A stretch of DNA of 37,491 bases from an uncultured Bacilli bacterium (GTDB lineage: Bacteria; Bacillota_I; Bacilli_A; Mycoplasmatales; Mycoplasmoidaceae), in assembly GCA_904501665.1 (NCBI GenBank), contig CAJGBT010000003.1, positions 1-37,491 of the forward strand. The letters run 5' to 3'. The notes below the pieces were generated by a model that saw only the letters and a program-made list of their open reading frames with translations, did not search any database and was not told the origin of the DNA. A program made the position numbers and the translations under genes. Shown here piece after piece: positions 9,753-20,743 of this stretch (position 1 is the stretch's first letter; every line of letters starts with the position of its first letter).

Positions 9753-12700
9753 TTATTTCATTTCGCTTTCATTAGCTACTGTCACTGTTTTATATTTTCT
9801 TCTCTTATGAAGATAATAGATAGCCAAAATTAAGATAATTATTACAACTAATAATGCAGCTGAACCCAAGGCAACAGGGATAATTGGAAATGTGCCTTTA
9901 CTAGGAAAACCAGTTAATACAATTTTATGTTGCTGGTTATCAGTAGAAGAATATAATTTTTCAAATTTATTATCATTATCATCTCGTACAAAGATGGGGG
10001 CATCTTTAATAGAAATTGAAATTGACATAATTCCACTATCGTCACTTGATTCAATTTTTTTGATATCAATATGATCTGCTAAGTTGAAGTTTTCATCTGC
10101 TCATTCCTGTGGTAAATTTTGAAATAATAAATTGTTTTGAATAAAACTTTTAGGATCTTTTTTTCTCTGATTTTCTAAAATTTCAATAATTAGACTTTTA
10201 ATGTCTTCAATTTGATTTGGTCATAATTTTGATAATTGTTCATTATCTTTTATGTTAATTTTATTTTTAATAATTGTTTCATTAGGAATTGCAGTACCTA
10301 TTTTCAAAGCAATTGTTTGCGTTACAAGCAAAGAATTATAAAATAATGAATCTCCTGCATATGTATATTTTTGGTTAATAGTGATTCTAAAACTAACTGT
10401 ACCATTTTTGTTAGAAAAACCAGAAGGGCTTTCATATATTGTATATAAATCATTAGGGATGTTAGCACTGTTATCATCAATAAATAATTCATTTTGATCT
10501 TTACCATCTTTATTTTCAAGTATTTTAAAAATATTTTTATCTTTATTTAATCATGTTTCAATGTCATTTTTTAGAGTACTAAATAAATTTTTATCTTCCA
10601 CAATTGATTGTGGATATGTATCATATTTTGTTTTAAAAGTATCTCCCATTTGATTAGAATCTAGTGTTGATACAATAGCAGTTTCCTCAACTTGTTTAAA
10701 TCCTTTGATAGTAATTTCTTTTGTAAATGGAGTAGTATTATTGTTAACATCAAATCCATTAGTATTAATTATTTTTTTAAGAATTAGTTTAATCCTAATA
10801 GAACCATCTTTATTATTTCAAGAATTATCAACTAATTGAACATCTAAATCTTTTTGCTCAATAAGACGATTAGATGGGTTATCAAGTAATCCAGGTTTTT
10901 GAACTGGACTTTGAAAATAATCAACAAAAATTTGATTTATAATGTTGTCTTTAATTTTGTTAAAAGATTCTGAATCACTCATCGTTTGTGCTACGATATT
11001 TTCAAGTTGTGGGATGATAATACCATTGCTTATAACATCTTCATTAATTTCAGTTGGTTTGTTCCCTTTAAAACCTGTTATTATTAATGTTCCTGGAATA
11101 GAAAGATCTGTTCCTGTTATTCATTTATATTTATCATCAATATAACTATTAATTTTGAAAGTGTTATTAAAAGTGATTGAACCTTGACCATCTTCATTTT
11201 TATCATAATTAATGGCTGTATAATCATTAGAAGTAAAAGTTAAATTATCAACAGCTAATTGATAGTAAGAATTATCTGCTAAAATTTGGTTAATATTTTC
11301 TAAAATTTTTGTTTTTAGAACATCTAAATTAACCTCACTAGCTAACGTTTGTGAAAAATCACTTATATTAATTTTAATAGGACTATTATCAATTGTTGCT
11401 TTAAATGCTGTTGAAACTACAGGCTTAAATCCACTAATTGTAAATTCAAAAGACTGTGAATCACCTAATGGTGGAAATCTACCATCTTGATCTTTTATGT
11501 AAATATTTTTAAAAATTAAATTAGCTACTATAGTTCCAGTTTTATTATTGTAGCTATTAATTTCTACTTGGATGCTATCCTTAGGATTTCAATTTTTTGG
11601 TTCATTTTCAATTTGACCAAAATCAGAAAGCTTTTGTATATTAACATTATTAGTAAAATTATTATTGGTTATTGCTTGTGCTAATATTTCAGGATTACCA
11701 ATTTGTATTGGGTTTGTATTTGGTGTGATGATTGTTTCTTGGCTTTTTCTAAAACCATATATTTTAAGATTTCCTAGTGGTTTTTCACCAATAACAGGTG
11801 CTGTATTAGATACAGCTTTTTTTAATTTTATATTTAAAAGAATATATGGATTGTCTAAATTTGCACCATCAACTTGATATTGTGGTTCAGTAATGATAAT
11901 ATCTTCTTTTTTTATATCAATTGGTAAATCTTGGAAAATGGTTTTTCTATTTTCAAAAATTAATTCTTGCAAATTATCACTTGATCAATCTATTTTATTA
12001 GCAGTAGTATCATTATCTGGTTTCAATGTCTTGATATTTATTTTATATTCATCAGTTTCTTCTTTTTCTAATGCTTGATTAAAAGAAGTGTTTAAATATT
12101 TTTTAAAACCTACAATAGTAAATTCGCCTAGGTCAATATTCTCATTTTTAATAAAACCATTATCTATAGCATTTTCATCATAAACTCATGCATTATTAAT
12201 TGAGACATTTATTTTTAATTGACCTTTATAATAATCATCATAATCATCATTTGTGTTGCTATCTAAAAAATTATATGTAATGCTTGTATTAGCAGTATTC
12301 CCAGATAATTGAATATGTGTTGTTATTTTATTTATTAAATCTTGGTTATTTAAATCATTTAAGTCTTTAAAATCATTAGCATATAAATTATTTAGAGAGG
12401 GGACACCATTTGAAATGTCTATAGTTTTATTATTAGCATCATATTTAGTAATATCTGGTTTTTTGAAACTAGTTAAATTTGCATCAGACCAAATAGTGTT
12501 GCTTGTTGTATTTAAATTTTTTTCATCGTAATATAAATTTAGTCCATATTTAAAACTAATTGTCCCATTTGGAATATCTTTTTTAACTATTTGAATATCT
12601 ATGTTCTTTTCAGCAGATATAATTGATCCATCTAGATTAGTTGGGAATTTGCTAATATTTTTTAGATCTTCATCACTATTAATTTTTGGAGTCAAGTTTT

Positions 12701-14939
12701 TTCAAATAGCTGCTTTTAGCATATTATCATCAACATCAGTCACAAAGTAATTGCTAGCATTATCAAAATTAATTTGTCCTTCTAGTTTAGTTGGGCCTTC
12801 TGGAACAATAGCATTCGGAAGCTTTATTGTTAATGGTCAACCATCTTGCTTGCCTGGAATAATATCACTTTGTTCATTGGCATATTCAGTAAGCTTTACT
12901 ATAAGATTTAAAGTTTTATTCCTATTTGAATATCAAACATCTGTACCTTTTTCTAAAGTTAAAATTGCATCCTTAGGTTTATTTACAACAACTTGGTATT
13001 GTTCACTCTCAAGATCCTTTAAAAATTGATCTGATAATGCAGGATTTGTAGATAAATCATAAATGAATTTTTCAACAGTGTAAGGTCCTTGTATATTAGG
13101 TATATAATCAATTTCATTCTTAATAGTTGTTGGGTTAATTGTTAATAAATTAGTTAAATCACAAGCAGGAAATGCTGTAGATGCAGTTACAATTGTATCG
13201 TTTTGTCTAAAATTAGATGCTCAAATTATAATAGTGGCTGTCCCTAAAGTATTTGAATGATTAGTAACTTCAATCTTATCTATTTGTACATTTGGAATAT
13301 CATATAAAGAACCTTTTATATCTACAAATTCTTTTAACTTTGTTTTTAATTGTTCTTTATTATCTAAAGAAGAATTAAAATATTCTTGCAATTTAGATGG
13401 ATAAATTTCTTTTTTTGGCGTTGGTAAAACTACAAAAGATGTATCTTCTTTTTTTACAAAATCTGTCAATGAAATTGTGACATCTAGTGTGTTATCATCA
13501 TTTGCTACTTTTCCACCATTAACTAATTTAAATGCTGGTCTTATAGTAAAAGTTAATTTATTGTTTGAATTATCTGGTTGTAATCCACCAATAATTTGAA
13601 AAAAATTAATAATATCTTGTTCATCTTGTGAATTAGCTGGTGCTAGTTGTGTTCAAAATTTATCTTTATAATCATAAATATATTTTTTTACATCATTTTC
13701 TTGAACTTCGCTAGGAATATTGGCTTCACCTAAATCACCACTTAAAAAATCTTTGCTAGCTTGTATTCTTGAGGTATTAGTATAGAATCCACTAATACTT
13801 CCAATAGTATATTCAATATCATTGTTTTGAACAAGTCCTTTTTGAATAGGATTGTGATTATTATCATATTCTATTTTGTAAAGAAAAGATGGTTTAAATC
13901 TAAATGTAATTTCACCTTTTGCATTATCAATTGATGCTATCATCTTTCCATTAAATGTTCCTGGTAGAGCATTATTTATATTTAATTGTAGGAAAGAAGA
14001 AAATCTTTTGCGATTTGAATCAAAAAAGTCTTGTGCTGTTAATTTTTTTTCTGCATCTTTAATAGTTGATAATTTTGTTTCATCTAGTTTAAAATCATCA
14101 CTGCTTTGTTCCTTTGTTGGAGCATAATAATATATTGCATTTCTGTCATAACCAAAATATCCTGAGGAGAATCAACTTTTTTTGTCCGCTCTATCATAAA
14201 TACCAAGTTTAGAAAAATTTGTTTCTTCTACTTGTGTAACTTGTAAAACATCATTAATGATAACTGGAATTGGTTTATAATCTTGATCATCCCCATAATA
14301 AAATTTTGAAGTAACTAGCATTAAAGGATTATCTTCACTAAGTTTCTTGTTATCAAATAATGTTGTATTAGTTGAAATGTTATCAATATCAAAACCATAT
14401 TTATTTACAGAATCATTAAGTTTATAACTATCTTTAACATTTTTTAAAACATCACTTTCTATTTGTGCACCAGCACTATCATACATAATAAAATTTAATA
14501 AATTAGATGTATCATTGGTATTATCAATTTTATCTACACTTAATTTTTCTGGATCAAAACTATTAGCAACAAAATTAAATTTTTTAGCAAATGATAGTAT
14601 TTGTGGATTACCATCATTTAATCTCATACTTCATCAATTGTTATTGTTAGAACTATTTATACTAGAAATATTAGAAAGACCAAATTTATATGAGTTACCA
14701 ATCTGTGTACCTTCAAGTAAATTTCCATTAACCATATATTCATTTGTATTCAGCTCAATATCTTTTGTACTTTCTTCATTAATATTTTTGCAAAATTCAT
14801 TCGCTTTAAAAGTATTAATACTTTGATTAATTACTTTTTTATTTTGTACAAATAGAAAAGGCGTAATAACTCCTAAAATAAATGTAGGAACTAAAAACAT
14901 TAAATATTTTCTCTTTAATTTTTTATTAGTTTTTACCAT
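9753..14939 (-). CDS. Giant surface protein with degenerate repeats and two membrane anchors
   Basis: The 1728-residue frame is open throughout with UGA=Trp. A basic start (KTNKKLKRK) and a hydrophobic helix (YLMFLVPTFILGVITPFLF, about 11-29) form a signal-anchor without a lipobox cysteine. The end has a membrane helix (ALGSAALLVVIIILILAIYY, about 1690-1710) and a basic cytoplasmic tail (HKRRKYK). The ectodomain is rich in Asn, Asp, Lys and Thr and almost free of cysteine. Its second half contains degenerate units of about 105-135 residues, each closing with a strand of the type FTIVGFK, LKIYGFR, FTISGFK, LIITGFK, ITIKGFK or IVLTGFP (about residues 941, 1061, 1168, 1287, 1410 and 1676). This resembles the Lipoprotein_17-type repeats of mycoplasma surface proteins, an assignment from memory. 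A role in adhesion or antigenic surface display is inferred. The start is supported by TTAGG upstream. Confidence 0.85.
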
Positions 14940-15028
14940 GTCAAAACCTAACTCTTTTAAAAAATGATAATATAAAGAAATAATCTTGTCAAACTATCAA
15001 TAAGTAGTTAATAAGTACATTTATAAGA

Positions 15029-15049
15029 CAAACTAATACATTTAGTTTG
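15029..15049. repeat. Inverted repeat CAAACTAA-tacat-TTAGTTTG
   Basis: Perfect 8-bp arms with a 5-base loop lie 90 bases upstream of the surface-protein start codon. The flanks GAC and GTC nearly extend the symmetry. It could be an operator or a hairpin. It is not followed by a clean T-run, so a terminator is less likely. Confidence 0.5.
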
Positions 15050-15378
15050 ATGTCCTATCTTTTAAAACTACAATATAAAAAGTAATTTGCAAATTTAATG
15101 TAAAAATATATTAATTATTTACAAAGGTTTTCAACAATACATAAAAAGATAAAAGCTAATGGTTTTAAAAAAGGAAAATTAAAAATAATGATTTCTTTAT
15201 TTTAAATATAAATTGGATAAAAAATTCAACAAAAATAGAAAAATAAAATAAATTTAAAATAGAAGAACTAGTAAAAATGTTAAATAATTTATGTTGAAAT
15301 AATACTTAGATTATTATTTTCATATTTTAATTTCATTTTGATATTTTACTAATTTTATTGTTCTTAACAAAACTGAAC

Positions 15379-15403
15379 TTTTAGTGCTTTATTTTCACTA
15401 AAA
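15379..15403. repeat. Inverted repeat TTTTAGTG/CACTAAAA upstream of sufC
   Basis: Perfect 8-bp arms flank a 9-base loop, ending 50 bases before the sufC start and upstream of its -10 box. The position suits an operator for an iron- or redox-responsive regulator, but the sequence matches no known box that I can name. Confidence 0.45.
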
Positions 15404-15436
15404 TTATGTTTTGGTAAATTAACTATACAAAAATAA

Positions 15437-15442
15437 TATAAT
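15437..15442 (+). promoter_or_regulatory. -10 box TATAAT of the suf operon, leaderless start
   Basis: TATAAT lies 10 bases before the sufC ATG and no Shine-Dalgarno is present, so transcription would begin almost at the start codon. The -35 is poor; TTGGTA at 15411 is 20 bases away. Confidence 0.5.
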
Positions 15443-15452
15443 AAAAATAACT

Positions 15453-16256
15453 ATGAATAATATATTAACCTTAAAAAATCTAGATATTAAGATTGATAAG
15501 AAAAATATTTTAAAAGATATTAATATAAATGCGAAATCAGGTGAATGCATTGCTATTTTAGGTCAAAATGGTGAAGGTAAAAGCACAATTTTAAAAACAA
15601 TCATGGGACATTACTCTACATCAATTGGAAAAGGAGAAATCATTTTTAAAGAAAATTTAATAAATAATCTTAAATCATTTGAGAGATCTAAGTTAGGTAT
15701 ATTTTTAATAAACCAAAACCCAATTGAAATTGAGGGATTAAAAACAATTGATTTTTACAAATCTATCTTAAATGCTAAAGGGATTAAACTAAAAACAATT
15801 GAATTTTATAAAACTATAGAGAAAAATTTAAAATTAGTAAACTTAAATCAAGATATTTTGGAAAGAGATTTTAATTTAGGTTTTAGTGGTGGTGAGAAAA
15901 AAAGAAATGAAATTATTCAAATGCTATTATTAAAACCAGAATTAATTCTAGTAGATGAAATAGATAGTGGTTTAGATGTTGACTCCTTTAAAATTATTGT
16001 AGATATCTTAAAACAACAATTAAAAAATGGGAAAACAATGATTATTGTTTCTCATAATAAAGAGTTAATAAAACAATTACAACCAAATAAAATATATTTA
16101 TTAGCTAATCAAACTATTGTTCATACAGGAAATTATGATTTTGCTATGGACATTATGGAAAATGGTTTTAAAAAAGTTTTAAATAAATTGAATATTAAAG
16201 ATCAAGATAAAAAAATTTTAGGTACATGTATAGGTGAACATTTTGTCAAAAAATAA
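15453..16256 (+). CDS. sufC: Fe-S cluster assembly ATPase SufC
   Basis: SufC is the ABC-type ATPase of the SufBCD scaffold that builds iron-sulfur clusters in the cytosol. The 267-residue protein has Walker A GQNGEGKST (about 37-45), the SufC-type signature GFSGGEKKR (about 143-151), Walker B ELILVDEID (about 163-171) and the switch histidine in IIVSHN. It has no membrane segments, and the signature followed by NEIIQ separates SufC from transport ATPases. It is the first gene of sufCDSUB. The sufD start lies inside its last codons, giving a 14-base overlap. The TATAAT box almost abuts the ATG. Confidence 0.95.
   Translation: MNNILTLKNLDIKIDKKNILKDININAKSGECIAILGQNGEGKSTILKTIMGHYSTSIGKGEIIFKENLINNLKSFERSKLGIFLINQNPIEIEGLKTIDFYKSILNAKGIKLKTIEFYKTIEKNLKLVNLNQDILERDFNLGFSGGEKKRNEIIQMLLLKPELILVDEIDSGLDVDSFKIIVDILKQQLKNGKTMIIVSHNKELIKQLQPNKIYLLANQTIVHTGNYDFAMDIMENGFKKVLNKLNIKDQDKKILGTCIGEHFVKK
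16232..16237 (+). promoter_or_regulatory. Ribosome-binding site deciding the TTG start of sufD
   Basis: AGGTGA, five bases before TTG 16243-16245, lies inside the sufC coding region. It supports a TTG start for sufD over the ATG at 16393, which would lose 50 residues of in-frame sequence. Confidence 0.6.
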
Positions 16257-16836
16257 ATTATTAATAATTGATAACAAATTTAATGAAACTCTAAATTTAT
16301 TTGGAAACGAAAAGTGAACCATTGTTAACTTTTCTTCACAAGACTTTAGTTTAAAAATTAATGTTAAAAATAATGTTACAAATATTATTAATATGATTGC
16401 TATTGTTCAAACAAATGATACAACTTATACTATTGATTATTTAGTAACAGATCAACAAAATAAAATTACTATTAATATTTTTTTTATAGTTTTAAATCAA
16501 GGAAAAATAAATTCAACAATAATAATAAAAAATACTAGTACTTCAAAAAACAATAATATTGATATGAGAGCATATGGATTAATACTAGATAATGAAAGTA
16601 AAATTATTATTAAACCGATATTTAATTTTTTGAGTAATCAAATTGATGCTAAACATAGTGTTAAAATTGGAACTATTAACATAAATGAATTAAATTACTT
16701 AAAAACAAGAGGAATTAAACGTTCAACAGCTGAGTTAATTCTAATTCAATCAAAAATAAATAACATACTAAAATATGTTGAAGAAAAACAGAAAAATAAA
16801 ATAATGATAAAAATTAATGAAATCATAGGAAAATAA
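16243..16836 (+). CDS. sufD: Short SufD-like scaffold protein
   Basis: SufD pairs with SufB on SufC to form the Fe-S scaffold. Only 197 residues are encoded, about half of a usual SufD of roughly 400 or more. The sequence is beta-rich (repeated KINVKNNV.., TIIIKNTS.. strands). The C-terminal signature is recognisable: DAKHSVKIGTININELNYLK followed by TRGIKRSTAELILIQS. This matches the SufB/SufD pattern of a histidine-bearing strand, then E..YL.SRG...A. The N-terminal half of the family is missing, and the preceding DNA is intact sufC, so there is no hidden 5' piece. The TTG start with AGGTGA ahead is chosen because the frame continues unbroken to it. Position between sufC and sufS supports the call. 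Identity is good; full function is uncertain. Confidence 0.75.
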
Positions 16837-16841
16837 TATCA

Positions 16842-18056
16842 ATGACAACAAAAAATATAAGAGCACACATTAAATGATTTCAAAATAATAAAAACATGAT
16901 ATACGCCGACTCTGCTGCTACATCATTAAAACCAGATATTGTTATTGATACAATAATAGATTATTATGAACAGCAATCATCAAATCCACATAATAATGAT
17001 TCAACTTTTACTTATAAAGCTTATGAAAAGTTAGAACAAGCTCGAGATCTGGTATCAAATTTAGTTAATGTTAATAAAGAAGAAATAATTTTTACTTCTG
17101 GAGCAACTGAAGGCTTAAGTTTAATTGCCCAATCTATGGAACAAATATTACATGAAGGAGATGAAATTATTTTAACGAAATTAGAGCATGCATCTAATTT
17201 ACTACCTTGATATCATTTAAGAGATAAATTGAAAATTAAAATTATTTTTTTAGAACAAGCATCGTTAATCCCACAACCAGAAGAATTTATTAAAAAAATT
17301 ACTAAAAAAACTAAATTAATATCATTCACTGGGATGTCAAATTTAATTGGTGTTAGATTAGATGTAAAAACAATATGTAATAAAATCAAAAAAAGTTATC
17401 CTGATATTTTATTATGTCTTGACGCAACACAAATGATTCCTCATAAAAAGTGTGATTTTAAAGAATGAAAACTTGACTTTGGTGTATTTAGTGCACATAA
17501 ATTATTTGGTCCAACAGGAATAGGAGCATTATATATCAAGAAAGAATTACAAAATATTGTCAATCCAATTCGGTTTGGTGGAGGTATGAACTTCTCAATT
17601 AATGAACATAATTTTTGCTATATTGATGGTGTAGCTAAATATGAAGGTGGGACCCCACATGTAGCAGGAATATATGGGTGAATTAAGGCCATTGAATTTT
17701 TAAATAAGATAAGTTATGACTTTATTGAAAAATATGAAAATAAAATCCATGATTTATTAGTTAAGGAGTTGGCTAATTGTGATCATCTTGAAATATATAA
17801 TCTAAACTACAACACTCCAATGTTAGCTTTTAATTTAAAAGGAGTTTTTGCACAAGATTTAGCCAGTTATTTAGGAAAAAAAGGTATTATTGTACGTTCA
17901 GGATTAAGTTGTGCTAAATTAATGAATCAATTATTAGGTACTGATTCATTAGTTAGAGCTTCATTTTACATATATAATTCATTAGAAGAAATTAAGGAGT
18001 TTATAAAAGTTATTAAAAAGCTTACTAAAGAAGAGGTACTAAATGAAATCATTTAA
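16842..18056 (+). CDS. sufS: Cysteine desulfurase SufS
   Basis: SufS is a PLP enzyme that takes sulfur from cysteine, leaving alanine, and holds it as a persulfide for SufU. The 404-residue frame, continuous with UGA=Trp, has the class V aminotransferase landmarks. These are YADSAATSLKP near the N-terminus, TSGATEGLSLIAQ, KLEHASNLLPW (PLP-stacking histidine near 119), CLDATQM (aspartate near 194), SAHKLFGPTG (PLP lysine near 220) and the sulfur-carrying cysteine in RSGLSCAKL (near 356). The short loop around that cysteine and the sufU gene next door place it in the SufS/SufU group, not the IscS group. AGGAAAA precedes the ATG. Its last 14 bases overlap sufU. Confidence 0.95.
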
Positions 18057-18483
18057 TGACAAAGATATGATGCGACAAATTATGATTGATCATTCAGAAG
18101 AACCAATACACAAAGTTGATGATGAAACAAAACTAGGTAACTACCTTTCATTTCATAATAAATCAAGTTCATGCATAGATGATATTAAAGTTTTTGTAAA
18201 AATAGAAACAAATAAAATATTAGATGCTAAATTTTTAGGTTTAGGTTGTGTAATTTCGGTATCATCAACTGATATCTTATGTGATATTTTAATTGGGAAA
18301 ACAATTGAAAAGGCTAATGTAATTTTAAAGCAATATTTTGCTATGATAGCTCATGAATCATTTGATGAAGATATACTAGATGAATTGATAATATTTAAAG
18401 ATATATATCAACAAGCTAACCGTATTAAATGCTCATTAATTGGGGCTAATGCTTTTAAAGGTGTTTTAAATGAAAAAAAATAA
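18043..18483 (+). CDS. sufU: Sulfur-transfer protein SufU
   Basis: SufU is a zinc protein that accepts the persulfide sulfur from SufS and passes it to the SufBCD scaffold in Gram-positive bacteria. The 146-residue protein keeps the zinc and active-site set: Cys44 with Asp46 (SSCIDD), Cys69 (GLGCVISVSSTD) and Cys130 (RIKCSLIGANAF). It also keeps the N-terminal MIDHSEEP typical of SufU/IscU. The insertion between the second and third cysteines suits SufU more than IscU. AGAGGT precedes the ATG. It overlaps sufS by 14 bases and sufB by 14 bases, suggesting translational coupling through the operon. Confidence 0.93.
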   Translation: MKSFNDKDMMRQIMIDHSEEPIHKVDDETKLGNYLSFHNKSSSCIDDIKVFVKIETNKILDAKFLGLGCVISVSSTDILCDILIGKTIEKANVILKQYFAMIAHESFDEDILDELIIFKDIYQQANRIKCSLIGANAFKGVLNEKK

Positions 18484-19813
18484 TTTATGTTTTGCACTTG
18501 AAAAAGGACTAAATGAAAATATAGTTAAAAAAATATCAAATTATAAACAAGAACAAGATGATATGTTAGATTTGCGACTTAAGGCATATCATTCTTTTTT
18601 AAAACAAAAGAATCCTAATTGAACTAATGATATTAGTAATATTGATTTTAATGAATTTTATTATTTTATTACTCATGATAATAACGTTAATAAAGATTGA
18701 GATGATGTCCCAAGTGATATTAAGGAAACTTTTAAAAAATTAGGTATATTAGAAGCTGAGGCAAAATTTCTAAATGGTGTCAGCACACAATTTGATTCTG
18801 AAATTATTTATCATAACCATAAAAAAGAACTGGATAAACAAGGAATTATATTTTGTGATACAGATACAGCCTATAAAAAACATCATGATTTATTTATGAA
18901 ATACTTTAATAAATTAGTACCATATACTGATAATAAGTATGCAGCATTAAATACCGCGGTATGATCAGGAGGTACTTTTATTTATGTACCGAAAAATGTT
19001 AGTGTTCAGATGCCACTACAATCATACTTTAGAATTAATAATCGCTCACTAGGTCAATTCGAAAGGACATTAATAATTTTAGATGAAGGTGCTTCTTTAC
19101 ATTATATTGAAGGATGTACTGCACCTATTTATTCCTCGAATAATCTCCATGCAGCTGTTGTTGAAATATTTGTAGAGAAAAATGCATCAATGAAATATAC
19201 CACAATCCAAAATTGATCAAATAATGTTTTAAATTATGTAACCAAGCGAGCCTTGGTAAAAGAAAATGCTAATATGACATGAATTGATGGTAATCTTGGT
19301 TCTAAACATAATATTAAATTTCCTTGTTGTATTTTAGCTGGTAAAAATGCTAGAGGAAATTGCATCTCAATTGCTGTAGCAAATAAGAACACAATTCAAG
19401 ATACTGGGGCTAAAATGATCCATCTTGCACCTAACACTAAATCAAATATTGTTTCAAAAACAATTGGTTATCAAAATTCTAAAAGTATTTTTAGGGGATT
19501 AATTAAAATCACTAAATCTGCTCCTAATTCATTTGCAAGCATCACATGTGATAGCTTATTATCTGATCCTAATATTATTTCTGATACAATTCCATGTGAA
19601 ATATTAGAGAATAATAGCTCTTATATCAACCATGAAGCAAGTGTAAGCAATTTTAATTTAGAACAACTAGAATATTTATCTAGTAGAGGTTTAGAACAAA
19701 AAACAGCTGAGCACTTATTAATATTAGGTTTTATTGATATTTTTGCAAAGGAATTACCAATGGAATATGCTATTGAATTAAACCGTCTTTTAAAATTTAA
19801 TTATGATAATTAA
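18470..19813 (+). CDS. sufB: Fe-S cluster scaffold protein SufB
   Basis: SufB is the main scaffold on which the Fe-S cluster is assembled, working with SufC and SufD. The 447-residue frame (several UGA=Trp) has normal length. Family stretches include [19 protein letters not shown], the core [20 protein letters not shown] and [31 protein letters not shown], and [20 protein letters not shown]. The end, ..[19 protein letters not shown].., is followed by RGL. It is the last gene of sufCDSUB. AAAGGTG precedes the ATG, within sufU. Its stop overlaps the convergent recR stop by four bases, with no room for a separate terminator. Confidence 0.95.
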
Positions 19814-20406
19814 TATAATCGGCGTTTATTTTTAAATGATTCCTTAATAGTTTCTTCATCAATATAGTCAATATTAGCATTTAAGGGAACACCAAATCCA
19901 ATTCTAAAAATATTAATATCTAAATGTTGTAATTTAGATTTGATAAAGTTTGCAATGATCTCTCCTTTTAAAGAAAAATTAGTTGCAATAATAATTTCAT
20001 TAATTTTGTGTGTATTAATAGCAGTAATAATTTTTTGAATATCAATTTTATCCAAATTCACTTTTTTCTCACTATCTTCATTATCTAAAAGAATGTAATA
20101 ATAACCTTGATATATTTTTGAATTAACAATATGTTCAAAATCTTCATCATTTAAAACTACACATAGTGATTTTTGAAATTGCTGATGATTACAAATATTA
20201 CAAATTGTATCTTCGCAAATACAATTACAAATATTACAACGTTTTAAATTTTGTTTTGCATCTAATAATCTTTGAGCAAATTTATTAACAAAAATCATAT
20301 CTTCATTAATAATATAATATGCATATTTCTTAGCTGTTTTTTGTCCTACACCAGGTAGTGCTTTAAAAGCATCAACTAAATATTCAAAAAATTTACTCTT
20401 GATCAT
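19810..20406 (-). CDS. recR: Recombination mediator RecR
   Basis: RecR, with RecO and/or RecF, helps load RecA on gapped DNA during repair. The 198-residue protein has the usual order. A helix-hairpin-helix (LPGVGQKTAKK, 18-28) comes first. A C4 zinc site follows with cysteines at 57, 60, 69 and 72, plus extra cysteines at 62 and 64. The Toprim domain then has VVLNDEDFEHI and the C-terminal RIGFGVPLNANIDYIDEETI. It is last in the rnhC-to-recR unit, 17 bases after ybaB, an order (dnaX-ybaB-recR) conserved across bacteria. Confidence 0.96.
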   Translation of the reverse strand: MIKSKFFEYLVDAFKALPGVGQKTAKKYAYYIINEDMIFVNKFAQRLLDAKQNLKRCNICNCICEDTICNICNHQQFQKSLCVVLNDEDFEHIVNSKIYQGYYYILLDNEDSEKKVNLDKIDIQKIITAINTHKINEIIIATNFSLKGEIIANFIKSKLQHLDINIFRIGFGVPLNANIDYIDEETIKESFKNKRRLY

Positions 20407-20423
20407 TTAATAAAAAATTATTT

Positions 20424-20729
20424 TTAAAATAAGCCATCTAATCCTGGGCCAGCAACTTTATTTGTTATTTCTGTTTTCCCTTTAATTAGTGCTTCAACAG
20501 CATTATTAACTGCTTGACTAATAACATCTCCTAACATATCCTTATCATTTTTATCAATTAAAGAATCATCTAGAATAGTTATTTTTTTAATTTTTAAACT
20601 TCCATAAATTTCTAATTTAACTAAATCCTTGTAAACAAAATCAAATAATTTAGAATCAAATTCTTCCATTTTCTTTTGTAACTCAGATTGCATCTTTTGA
20701 GCTTGAGCCATTAATTTTTTCATGTCCAT
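20424..20729 (-). CDS. ybaB: YbaB/EbfC family nucleoid-associated protein
   Basis: This 101-residue protein belongs to a small DNA-binding family found beside dnaX and recR. It begins with a helix rich in Met, Gln and Lys (MKKLMAQAQKMQSELQKK). The beta centre is LVKLEIYGSLKIKKITI and the end is VAGPGLDGLF, close to the family ending. The central segment lacks the usual glycine pair (GGG/GLV), so it is somewhat divergent. AAAGGAG lies 9 bases ahead of the ATG. A second in-frame ATG two codons later is possible. The gap to dnaX is 14 bases. Confidence 0.9.
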   Translation of the reverse strand: MDMKKLMAQAQKMQSELQKKMEEFDSKLFDFVYKDLVKLEIYGSLKIKKITILDDSLIDKNDKDMLGDVISQAVNNAVEALIKGKTEITNKVAGPGLDGLF

Positions 20730-20743
20730 AGTATTATTCTCCT

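Larger units (their letters stand above)
14940..15452. other. Divergent promoter region between the surface protein and the suf operon
   Basis: About 510 bases without a credible ORF separate divergently transcribed genes. It holds the inverted repeats listed separately, a TATATT -10-like box for the surface protein near 14970 on the minus strand, and the suf promoter at its right end. The middle is featureless A/T-rich DNA. Confidence 0.5.

Noticed and set aside
10322..10519. 65-residue ORF inside the surface-protein gene
   Set aside because: It is out of frame with the 1728-residue protein on the same strand and has no ribosome-binding site or family signal. It is a shadow.
14515..14826. 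103-residue + strand ORF opposite the surface-protein N-terminus
   Set aside because: It is antisense to a continuous, better supported coding frame and shows shadow-type composition.
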